Below, in pieces: positions 1 to 4,891 of a stretch of DNA of 9,280 nt; the stretch's first letter is position 1; every line of letters starts with the position of its first letter. The DNA is from Thermoleophilia bacterium. GTDB taxonomy: Bacteria; Actinomycetota; Thermoleophilia; Gaiellales; F1-60-MAGs149. The stretch lies in the NCBI GenBank assembly GCA_016462095.1, contig JAEMTW010000057.1, positions 1-9,280 of the forward strand, in the 5' to 3' direction. The translations under genes and the position numbers were made by a program. The notes beneath the pieces are model-generated. The model saw nothing but the letters and a program-made list of their open reading frames with translations, was not told the DNA's origin and did not search any database.

Positions 1-14
1 ACGAGCTAGCTCGT
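1..14. repeat. 14-bp perfect palindrome at window edge
   Basis: The first 14 bases, ACGAGCTAGCTCGT, equal their own reverse complement. The element may extend no further or may be part of a longer hairpin cut by the window edge. It could be the end of a terminator belonging to a gene outside the window, or chance. No gene can be assigned to it. Confidence 0.4.
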
Positions 15-19
15 CATCC

Positions 20-54
20 AATGTCCAGATAGGGTCTGACCCCTTCTGGACATT
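20..54. repeat. 35-bp two-tier inverted repeat with GGTCTGACC core
   Basis: The outer arms AATGTCCAGA (20-29) and TCTGGACATT (45-54) are perfect 10-bp inverted copies. Inside them GGGTC (32-36) and GACCC (38-42) form a second inverted pair around a single central T. The two tiers are separated by a 2+2 mismatch. The inner core GGTCTGACC (33-41) is the same 9-mer, read on the other strand, as the palindromes in the divergent promoter region. It could be an operator for a gene to the left, a REP-like dispersed hairpin, or a terminator. The sequence alone does not decide between these. Confidence 0.7.
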
Positions 55-61
55 CGCCCAA

Positions 62-88
62 TCGTCACATCCGACTTTCGTCACATCC
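62..88. repeat. 11-bp direct repeat, 16-bp period
   Basis: TCGTCACATCC occurs at 62-72 and again at 78-88, giving a period of 16 bp. A degenerate third copy, TCGTCATCC, sits at 11-19. No function can be assigned. It lies in the gene-free stretch 55-167, which otherwise shows only GC-rich sequence with CCGCGG twice (92-97 and 108-113). Confidence 0.4.
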
Positions 89-167
89 CACCCGCGGATC
101 ACGCGCCCCGCGGCTCCTACGCCCCGCCTCTCAAACGGCCCGCGCTAGAGGCCTAAGACGCACGGTC

Positions 168-209
168 GGGGGTTGAGTGAAGTTGCTTGTGCAACGCCAC
201 TCAACCCCC
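168..209 (-). terminator. Strong hairpin closing the leftward operon
   Basis: The arms GGGGGTTGAGTG (168-179) and CACTCAACCCCC (198-209) pair perfectly over 12 bp. After a 2x2 internal loop, GTTGC (182-186) pairs with GCAAC (191-195) around a TTGT loop. The structure starts 7 nt past the TAG stop of the ABM gene, which is the expected place for a transcription terminator. There is no T-run on either strand after the stem, so it is not a canonical intrinsic terminator. U-less hairpins of this kind are proposed as terminators in actinomycetes. It could alternatively protect the 3' end of the mRNA. Confidence 0.65.
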
Positions 210-215
210 ACCCGG

Positions 216-506
216 CTAGCTCAGCGGCGAGTAGAACTCGCGACGGCGCTCGGTCAGACGCGGGATCGCGTGGCCGAAGCCCCACTCCTGGAAGTGCGGC
301 GTTGCCACGTGGGCCTCATAGGCAGCGGCGTCCGTGTAGACCTCGAACATGAAGAACACGTTGGGGTCCTCGACGTCGCGATGCGCACGATATTCGAGGA
401 TGCCTGGCTCGGCGAGCGACGGCTCGAGCAACTCGCCGAGTGCGCGAGCAACCTCGTCGGCCTCGCCCTCATTGGCCACCCAGCGAACGGCGACGATGTA
501 ACTCAT
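216..506 (-). CDS. ABM-domain protein (YgiN-like putative monooxygenase)
   Basis: This 96-residue protein matches the antibiotic-biosynthesis-monooxygenase (ABM) fold in size and pattern. A short beta strand (residues 3-9) is followed by a helix rich in Glu/Ala (about 15-29), PGILEY (34-39), a FFMFEVYTD strand (51-59) and the typical AAYEAHVATPHFQEW segment (61-75). That segment carries His66 and His71. ABM proteins are small dimeric, cofactor-free oxygenases acting on quinols, anthrones or other electron-rich enols; some have no proven activity. The ATG overlaps the stop of the upstream RidA-like gene as ATGA, so translation is probably coupled. It is the last gene of the leftward operon. 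The family call is firm; the substrate is unknown. A role in oxidising a pathway intermediate or a reactive by-product is inferred from context only. Confidence 0.88.
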   Translation of the reverse strand: MSYIVAVRWVANEGEADEVARALGELLEPSLAEPGILEYRAHRDVEDPNVFFMFEVYTDAAAYEAHVATPHFQEWGFGHAIPRLTERRREFYSPLS

Positions 507-946
507 GTACAGCTCCCTTCGGCGCGGACTGCGCCATTGCGACCGGGCAAGTACGCCACGGCCTCCATTTCGACGAGCATGCCCGGCACGGGCAACTCGG
601 CGACTCCGACCAAGGTCGAGGCCGGACGGGCCTCGCCAAAGAATGCGATCCGTTGAGGGTTGATCAGTGGTCGATCCGCAACGTTGGTGAGATAGAGATT
701 GACCTTGATGACGTCAGCAGGCGTGAGCCCTACCGCCGCCAAGACTGCTTGAAGGTTTTCGAGAATCTGACCAAACTGCGCGACGACGTCGCCTGGCCCC
801 ACCAGCAGGCCAGCGCTATCGAGCGCCGGCACGCCAGAGACAAACAGCAGGTCGCCAGCCCAGACGGCATCGGTGTAATGGCTGAGAGGAGGTGCGAGTC
901 CAGGGACCCGCACCTCCTCTCGCCCGTGTTGCACTGCCACAGCCAA
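503..946 (-). CDS. RidA/YjgF-family protein lacking the deaminase arginine
   Basis: The 147-residue protein has the Rid-family pattern: LLFVSGVPALD (33-43), a helix ending QAVLAAVGLTPADVIKVNLYLT (66-87), and ARPASTLVGVAELP (106-119) leading to VEMEAVAYLP (125-134). Canonical RidA hydrolyses reactive enamines/imines using Arg105 (E. coli numbering) in the ARSCVEVARLP motif. Aligning that motif puts Ser110 at the Arg position here; the nearby Arg107 is three residues earlier. Glu128 corresponds to the conserved Glu120. The protein therefore belongs with Arg-less Rid groups whose activities are mostly undefined, some of which work in catabolic pathways. The start is uncertain. The longest frame starts at TTG (946), directly after the hydrolase TGA, but has no good Shine-Dalgarno. 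Internal GTG codons exist at residues 3, 5 and 12. The conserved region starts near residue 15, so all are possible. It lies between the hydrolase and ABM genes, in the same operon. Confidence 0.9.
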   Translation of the reverse strand: MAVAVQHGREEVRVPGLAPPLSHYTDAVWAGDLLFVSGVPALDSAGLLVGPGDVVAQFGQILENLQAVLAAVGLTPADVIKVNLYLTNVADRPLINPQRIAFFGEARPASTLVGVAELPVPGMLVEMEAVAYLPGRNGAVRAEGSCT

Positions 947-1570
947 TCAGCCGATCGCCGCAATAACCTCGTCGGTCGTACCCGTTTCGGCGAGGTTCTG
1001 CACCGCGTAGTTGACAGCAGCGTTCTGCCACTCCTCGCTGACGGTCGAGGTCCCGTCGGTCACGAGGACCATTGAGAACCCAAGGTCGGCGCCTTGGCGT
1101 GTCGTCATCTCGACCGACATGTTCGTCCAGGCACCCGTCACGATCACGTTCTCGGCACCGAGACCGCGCAGCTTGATCTCTAGCGGTGTGCCCGAGAACG
1201 CGCCATGCCGCTGCTTCTGCACGACAATGTCGCCCGGCTGAGCCTCAAGGCCCGCCACCTGCTCGGCACCCCACGTACCTGGCACGAGCGCGTTGGCCTC
1301 GCGAACCCCACGAAAGAGGGGTGCGTTTTGCTTCGAGTCGCTGTCGTCGCTCGCTCCGGTCGAACCGAAGTGGTTGACGATGATGACCCGGCCACCCGCC
1401 GAGCGAACAGCGGCGGCGAGGCGCTTAACGTTCTCGACGACGTTTTGCGACGTGGCGTGTGCGGGTGCTCCCGACTCGGCGAACGCGCCACCTTCCATGA
1501 TCACGTCGTTCTGCAGATCGAGGATCAGCAGCGCGGTCGTCTTAGGGTTGAGTTTAGAGATGTTGGACAT
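947..1570 (-). CDS. Isochorismatase-fold hydrolase with Cys-to-Ser at the nucleophile site
   Basis: The 207-residue protein has the isochorismatase/cysteine-hydrolase layout. LLILDLQND (14-22) carries the conserved Asp18, VVQKQRHGAFSGT (116-128) the conserved Lys119, and VTGAWTNMSVEMTTR (144-158) the nucleophile loop. In amidase members such as nicotinamidase, N-carbamoylsarcosine amidase and RutB, the last loop reads roughly TNvCVe.T.R. Here the Cys position is Ser152, codon TCG at 1117-1115. Isochorismatases such as EntB and PhzD also lack this Cys and cleave a vinyl ether through the Asp. The protein could thus be a Ser-dependent amidase, an isochorismatase-like ether hydrolase, or a reduced-activity member. 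The start is well supported: AGGAG lies 6 nt upstream of the ATG. The gene begins 9 nt after the lactonase stop and its TGA abuts the RidA-like frame. The hydrolase-plus-RidA pairing resembles rutB-rutC of pyrimidine catabolism, but other rut genes are absent. Confidence 0.93.
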   Translation of the reverse strand: MSNISKLNPKTTALLILDLQNDVIMEGGAFAESGAPAHATSQNVVENVKRLAAAVRSAGGRVIIVNHFGSTGASDDSDSKQNAPLFRGVREANALVPGTWGAEQVAGLEAQPGDIVVQKQRHGAFSGTPLEIKLRGLGAENVIVTGAWTNMSVEMTTRQGADLGFSMVLVTDGTSTVSEEWQNAAVNYAVQNLAETGTTDEVIAAIG

Positions 1571-1579
1571 GTCGAACTC

Positions 1580-2479
1580 CTAACGGAACGCGGCCGAGCG
1601 ATGGCCGGCGACCGTGGTTTTGAGGGCATGGACGGTGGTTGAAGTGCACAGAAACAGGGTGTGCCAGTCGTCGCCCCAACAGAGGTTGCCGACGACTTCT
1701 TGTGAGTTGATCGTGCCGAGATGCTCGCCTTCAGGGGTGATCACCCAGACGCCACCTGGCCCAGTGCACCAGAGGTTGCCGGCCTCGTCGAGCTTGAGGC
1801 CGTCGGGGACACCATCGGAGTAGACGGGCTCGCCCGGCCACTGGTAGATGACCTCGCCACCCGACAGCGAAGCGTCGCTGGCAACATCGAAGCGGCGGAT
1901 GTTGAGGTCCTCCGTATCGTTGATCCAGAGCGTCTTCTCGTCGGGCGAGAAGCAGAGGCCGTTGGGCTTGTTGAAGTCGTCAACGACGAGCTGCAGGCCA
2001 CCAGCTTTGGTGTAGCGGTAGACGCCGCAGAAGTCGAGCTCCTGCTCGCGCTCCTCGCCAAATCCGGGCCAGCGGCCGTACGGCGGGTCGGTAAACCAGA
2101 TCGCGCCGTCGCTCGTCACGACAATGTCGTTCGGACTGTTGAGTTCCTTGTCGCCGTAATGCGAGACGACGACCTCGCGCACGCCGTCGCGGAGAATCGC
2201 CACGGAGGACGTGACGTGCTCGCACAAGAGCTGGTTGCCGTTCATGCAGAGCGTCGTGCCATTGACCTTGTTGGACGGATTCGCGACAACTTCGACACCA
2301 CCCGCGCGCGTCCACTTGCGCCTGCTATCAGCGGGCATGTCGCTGAAATACAGGGTATTTTCGGCAGCGACCCAGAGTGGTCCCTCCGTAAATGTGCACC
2401 CGCTAGCGATCTGCTCCCAGGTTGCATCGAGCGAGACGAGCTCACCCATTTTTGGGGAGACGGCAGTGACAAGACTCAT
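1580..2479 (-). CDS. SMP-30/gluconolactonase-family lactonase
   Basis: The 299-residue protein matches the SMP-30/gluconolactonase/LRE family of six-bladed beta-propeller, divalent-metal lactonases in length and motifs. CTFTEGPLW (28-36) carries metal ligand Glu32. ELNSPNDIVVTSDGAIWFTDPPYG (112-135) supplies Asn117 near the substrate and Asp118. FNKPNGLCFSPDEKTLWIND (169-188) carries ligand Asn173, and SDGVPDGLKLD (221-231) carries ligand Asp226. The family opens sugar lactones and other lactones in the cytoplasm; some members hydrolyse xenobiotic lactones or phosphotriesters. It is the first gene of the leftward operon. GGAAGGAG (2497-2490) sits about 10 nt before the ATG. Two putative operator palindromes and a promoter lie between it and the divergent transporter operon, which suggests co-regulation with uptake. 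No signal peptide is visible. The true lactone substrate is not known. Confidence 0.93.
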   Translation of the reverse strand: MSLVTAVSPKMGELVSLDATWEQIASGCTFTEGPLWVAAENTLYFSDMPADSRRKWTRAGGVEVVANPSNKVNGTTLCMNGNQLLCEHVTSSVAILRDGVREVVVSHYGDKELNSPNDIVVTSDGAIWFTDPPYGRWPGFGEEREQELDFCGVYRYTKAGGLQLVVDDFNKPNGLCFSPDEKTLWINDTEDLNIRRFDVASDASLSGGEVIYQWPGEPVYSDGVPDGLKLDEAGNLWCTGPGGVWVITPEGEHLGTINSQEVVGNLCWGDDWHTLFLCTSTTVHALKTTVAGHRSAAFR

Positions 2480-2504
2480 GCGATTTCAGCTCCTTCCAAA
2501 CAAT

Positions 2505-2521
2505 TAGACCCGGATGGTCTA
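2505..2521. promoter_or_regulatory. Inverted repeat TAGACC-N5-GGTCTA, possible operator
   Basis: TAGACC (2505-2510) and GGTCTA (2516-2521) are perfect 6-bp inverted arms separated by five bases. The half-site GGTCT is shared with the palindrome at 2545-2555, but the spacing differs from the other two sites. It lies between the putative leftward promoter and the lactonase ribosome-binding site, so it could be an accessory operator or a transcription road-block. It could also be fortuitous. Confidence 0.4.
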
Positions 2522-2537
2522 GCGCATTTGGGCCTCA

Positions 2538-2566
2538 ATGGCAATGGTCTGACCACAAGTCGTCAA
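2538..2566 (-). promoter_or_regulatory. Putative promoter of leftward operon
   Basis: On the minus strand TTGACG (2566-2561) is a good -35 box. At 17 bp spacing the -10 position reads TGCCAT (2543-2538), a poor match. The call therefore rests on the -35 and on its symmetry with the rightward promoter: both have a GGTCAGACC palindrome in the spacer. A start near 2531 would leave a 5' leader of about 50 nt. An alternative -10-like TCTAAT at 2508-2503 has no -35 and would start inside the Shine-Dalgarno. Confidence 0.4.
2545..2555. promoter_or_regulatory. Palindromic operator TGGTCTGACCA (FadR/GntR type)
   Basis: This perfect 11-bp palindrome with a central base fits TNGTNNNACNA, the consensus for operators of FadR-subfamily GntR repressors. 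It lies in the spacer of the putative leftward promoter. On the leftward strand it reads TGGTCAGACCA and shares GGTCAGACC with the site in the rightward promoter. The regulator is not encoded in the window, so the regulator family is an inference. Confidence 0.6.
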
Positions 2567-2583
2567 AAAGTTTGAATCTGCCA

Positions 2584-2612
2584 TTGACATGCGAATAGGT
2601 CAGACCTATTGT
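2584..2612 (+). promoter_or_regulatory. Putative promoter of transporter operon
   Basis: A perfect -35 hexamer TTGACA (2584-2589) is followed after exactly 17 bp by TATTGT (2607-2612), which matches four of six -10 positions including the first T-A and last T. Transcription would start near 2619, about 48 nt before the first permease gene. The 17-bp palindrome at 2594-2610 fills the spacer and covers the start of the -10 box, so a bound repressor would block RNA polymerase. Confidence 0.65.
2594..2610. promoter_or_regulatory. 17-bp palindromic operator inside rightward promoter
   Basis: AATAGGTC (2594-2601) and GACCTATT (2603-2610) are perfect inverted arms about a single central A. The core GGTCAGACC is identical to that of the site at 2545-2555 read on the leftward strand. 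The two palindrome centres (2602 and 2550) are 52 bp apart, about five helical turns, so both sites could be bound on the same DNA face. Its place over the spacer and -10 box argues for a repressor site. Confidence 0.65.
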
Positions 2613-2666
2613 GGCGTCGTACGCAGCGCTTGGAGAGGCGCTTGAGGAGCAGGGGGGGAGGGGAGC

Positions 2667-3719
2667 ATGGCGACGAGTGAAGTTGGAGCAACGGCCGAGA
2701 TCGTTCCGCAGGCTGGGCCACGCGTCCGCCTGTCTCGAGGCACCGTGTTTCTCCTCGTTGTGCTGGCACTCGCCGTGCTCGGCATCGGCCTGCAGGCCGC
2801 CTCCGACGTAACCCTCTTCGCTCAGATCACCCTCAACGGTCTTTCGCTCGCCGGCCTCTACTTCATCGTCGCCAGCGGCTTCACGCTGATCTTCGGCTTG
2901 ATGCGCGTGGTCAACATGGCGCACGGCTCGTTCTACATGCTCGGCGGCATCATCGCCTACCTCATCCAAGAGCGGATGTTGAATCCCGATCCGACGAGTT
3001 TCGATCTGCCCCAGGCGACGCTGAGTAGTTTTCTGATACCCCTGATCGTGTCGATGTTCTCGGTCGCCCTGCTTGGCGTCTTGATCCAACAGATTTTCTT
3101 GCGTTGGAATCAGGGTCAAGAATTGCGCCAGGCACTGATCACAATCGCGCTCTCAATCATCATCGCGGATCAGGCTGTGGCGCGTTTTGGAGGAATTGCG
3201 AAGGAGATCTCGGTGCCTGTTCGAAAGAGCATCGAGCTGCCGATCGTTGGCATGTACGGAACGATGCGGCTCGTCATGCTGCTCGTGGCGATCGTCGTTG
3301 GTGTCATCTTGGTGCTGATCATCTCGCGCACGCGTTTCGGCATGATCGTTCGCGCAGGCGTCGACGACCGTCAGATGGTGACGGCGCTCGGCGTCAACAT
3401 CCAGAAGGTCTTCGCCGGCGCCTTTTTCCTCGGAGCCATGCTGGCGGGGCTGGCGGGCGTCTTGGGTGGCGCGGTCAACTCCGTCAACAAGTCTGACGAC
3501 GGCAAGTTCTTGCTGATCTCGCTGGTGATCGTGATCGTCGGTGGTATGGGTTCGCTGCCGGGGGCGGCGGTTGGCGCCGTGCTGCTTGGATTGATCGACT
3601 CCTACAGCGACGTGTATCTGCCTGATTCAGTGACGAACTACGGCGTGCTCCTGACGTTCTTCTTGCTCGTTTTCGTCCTCGCCATTCGCCCCTACGGTCT
3701 GTTCGGAAGGCCGGCATGA
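2667..3719 (+). CDS. livH: LivH-type ABC transporter permease
   Basis: The 350-residue integral membrane protein is the first permease of a branched-chain-amino-acid-type (HAAT) ABC importer. After a polar N-terminus of about 24 residues there is a membrane segment (about 26-45). The family hallmark follows as GLYFIVASGFTLIFGLMRVVNMAHG, in the place of the usual LivH 'tliyG..giiNfAHG' segment. Further hydrophobic helices follow. The cytoplasmic coupling loop (RTRFGMIVRAGVDDRQMVTALGVNIQKV) matches the family EAA-like loop, and VIVGGMGSLPGAAVGAVLLG is the conserved C-terminal signature. ATG at 2667 is chosen for the AGGGGAG purine run just before it. The stop overlaps the next ATG as ATGA, giving translational coupling to the second permease. 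The LivH family is clear. The solute is not necessarily an amino acid, because this family also carries urea, amides, aromatics and other compounds; the symbol denotes family only. Confidence 0.95.
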   Translation: MATSEVGATAEIVPQAGPRVRLSRGTVFLLVVLALAVLGIGLQAASDVTLFAQITLNGLSLAGLYFIVASGFTLIFGLMRVVNMAHGSFYMLGGIIAYLIQERMLNPDPTSFDLPQATLSSFLIPLIVSMFSVALLGVLIQQIFLRWNQGQELRQALITIALSIIIADQAVARFGGIAKEISVPVRKSIELPIVGMYGTMRLVMLLVAIVVGVILVLIISRTRFGMIVRAGVDDRQMVTALGVNIQKVFAGAFFLGAMLAGLAGVLGGAVNSVNKSDDGKFLLISLVIVIVGGMGSLPGAAVGAVLLGLIDSYSDVYLPDSVTNYGVLLTFFLLVFVLAIRPYGLFGRPA

Positions 3720-4750
3720 TCCCCGCGCGCCTGCAGTGGCCCGTTGGGTTTGGAGTCGTCTTGGTAGCGGCCCTGCTGCCCTTCGTCTGTAGCAGTTACA
3801 CGACGTCACAGATCCTGACCCGCTCGTTGATCCTCGGTTTGGCGGCCGCGAGCCTGATCTTTCTCGCGAGCCTCGGCGGTTGGGTCTCGCTCGCCCAATT
3901 GGGCCTCTACGGCGTCGCGGGCTTTACCGTCGGCAACCTTGCCAAGGCGGACGGCGGGGCGAAGGTCTTCGCGATGGACATCTGGGTTGCGTCGCTGCTC
4001 GCGCTCGTCGTAACGGTCCTCGTCGGGCTCCTGATCGGCGTGATTGCCAGCCGCAGCGAAGGCATCTACTTCTTGATGATCACGTTGGCCTTTGGCGTCA
4101 TTATCCGGCTCTTGTTTGAGAAGGCGACGGACCTCTCAGGCTTCGGCGGCATCAACCAGATTATCCAACCATCGCTGCTCGGCTCGGCCCAGCTCGACCC
4201 GGAGCGCATCTACTGGCTCTGCCTCGCGATCTGCGTCCTCGTCTATCTCGGCGTCCGCTATTTCGCGCGCACGCCATTTGGCCTCGCGTTTCAAGGGATT
4301 CGCGACAACACCCCGCGCATGAGAGCGCTTGGCTACAACGTCACCTTGATGCGCACCGTCGCGTTCGGTATTGGCGCGTTCATCGCAGCGCTCGCCGGTG
4401 TTCTCAACGTCTGGTGGAACACGCAGATCTCGCCAGGAACGATCGACATCGGCCCAGTCATCTTTTTGCTGATGATCGCCATCATTGGCGGCCTCTACCG
4501 GATCGAGGGGGCCTGGGTCGGCGCGTTGATCTACGTCGTCCTCGACAACCGGTTGCGGTCTATCGACGTTGTCGGCGAGCGCGTCGCAACCGCGCTCGGC
4601 ATCATCTTCTTGCTGATCGTGCTGCTGTCGCCCGGCGGCGTGATGGGCATCTACGAATCGCTCTCATCGCGTTGGCGCCGCACTGGTGTGACGGGTGGAG
4701 CCACGAGTGATGGAGACGGAACCGCGACACCAACTGTCGCGGGGGACTGA
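3716..4750 (+). CDS. livM: LivM-type ABC transporter permease
   Basis: The 344-residue integral membrane protein is the second permease and forms the channel with the LivH-type protein. Signature segments appear in family order: GGWVSLAQLGLYGVAGFTVG (about 54-73), SRSEGIYFLMITLAFGVI, the LSGFGGIN loop, the cytoplasmic coupling loop FGLAFQGIRDNTPRMRALGYNV, and IIGGLYRIEGAWVGALIYVVLDN followed by LLIVLLSPGGVMGIYE near the C-terminus. A polar tail of about 25 residues rich in Gly/Thr follows the last helix. The start ATG overlaps the previous stop by ATGA. It is followed by a 141-nt gap before the binding-protein gene, the largest gap inside this operon. Substrate specificity cannot be judged from permease sequence. 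Confidence 0.95.
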   Translation: MIPARLQWPVGFGVVLVAALLPFVCSSYTTSQILTRSLILGLAAASLIFLASLGGWVSLAQLGLYGVAGFTVGNLAKADGGAKVFAMDIWVASLLALVVTVLVGLLIGVIASRSEGIYFLMITLAFGVIIRLLFEKATDLSGFGGINQIIQPSLLGSAQLDPERIYWLCLAICVLVYLGVRYFARTPFGLAFQGIRDNTPRMRALGYNVTLMRTVAFGIGAFIAALAGVLNVWWNTQISPGTIDIGPVIFLLMIAIIGGLYRIEGAWVGALIYVVLDNRLRSIDVVGERVATALGIIFLLIVLLSPGGVMGIYESLSSRWRRTGVTGGATSDGDGTATPTVAGD

Positions 4751-4835
4751 GGACTGAGAGGAGGACGTGCCTGACAAATGACCATCATCGCCATGACTGA
4801 CTTGCACGTTCTCGCAGTCGCTCACACAACGCTCG

Positions 4836-4856
4836 GGAGCTCGAATGACGAGCTCC
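4836..4856 (+). promoter_or_regulatory. 8-bp hairpin in binding-protein leader
   Basis: GGAGCTCG (4836-4843) and CGAGCTCC (4849-4856) form a perfect 8-bp stem around AATGA. No T-run follows, so it is not an obvious terminator. It lies about 25 nt before the binding-protein Shine-Dalgarno. In ABC operons, such intercistronic hairpins can stabilise or separate the binding-protein mRNA so that it is made in excess over the permeases. That role is inferred here. Confidence 0.45.
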
Positions 4857-4880
4857 ACCGTACGTGTTTGATCCAAACTA

Positions 4881-4888
4881 AGGAGGGG
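4881..4888 (+). promoter_or_regulatory. Strong Shine-Dalgarno for the GTG-start binding protein
   Basis: AGGAGGGG ends 3 nt before GTG 4892. It is the strongest ribosome-binding site in the rightward operon and settles the GTG as the start. It suggests high translation of the binding protein compared with the coupled permease and ATPase genes. Confidence 0.7.
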
Positions 4889-4891
4889 TAA

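Noticed and set aside
62..88. CRISPR-like direct repeat
   Set aside because: There are only two exact 11-bp copies with a 5-bp gap and one degenerate copy. This is far too short and few for an array, and there are no cas genes in the window.
440..1075. 211-codon plus-strand open frame opposite the RidA-like and hydrolase genes
   Set aside because: It spans three genes that are well supported on the other strand and has Arg/His-rich low-information composition. It is a shadow frame.
947..1570. Assignment as RutB (with the RidA-like protein as RutC) of a pyrimidine-degradation operon
   Set aside because: The catalytic Cys is missing and no rutA, rutD, rutE or rutF homologue is present. The neighbours (lactonase, ABM protein, LivHMGF) do not fit.
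1721..2575. 284-codon plus-strand open frame opposite the lactonase gene
   Set aside because: It is antisense to a gene with clear SMP-30 motifs and runs through the promoter/operator region. The product shows no family motif and no convincing ribosome-binding site.
2535..3119. 194-codon minus-strand open frame opposite the start of livH
   Set aside because: It covers the divergent promoter region and the antisense of LivH transmembrane codons. The His/Glu/Asp-rich product is what hydrophobic codons give in reverse.
4802..4830. Internal promoter before the binding-protein gene (TTGCAC at 4802)
   Set aside because: No acceptable -10 box occurs at 16-18 bp spacing, so separate transcription is not supported.
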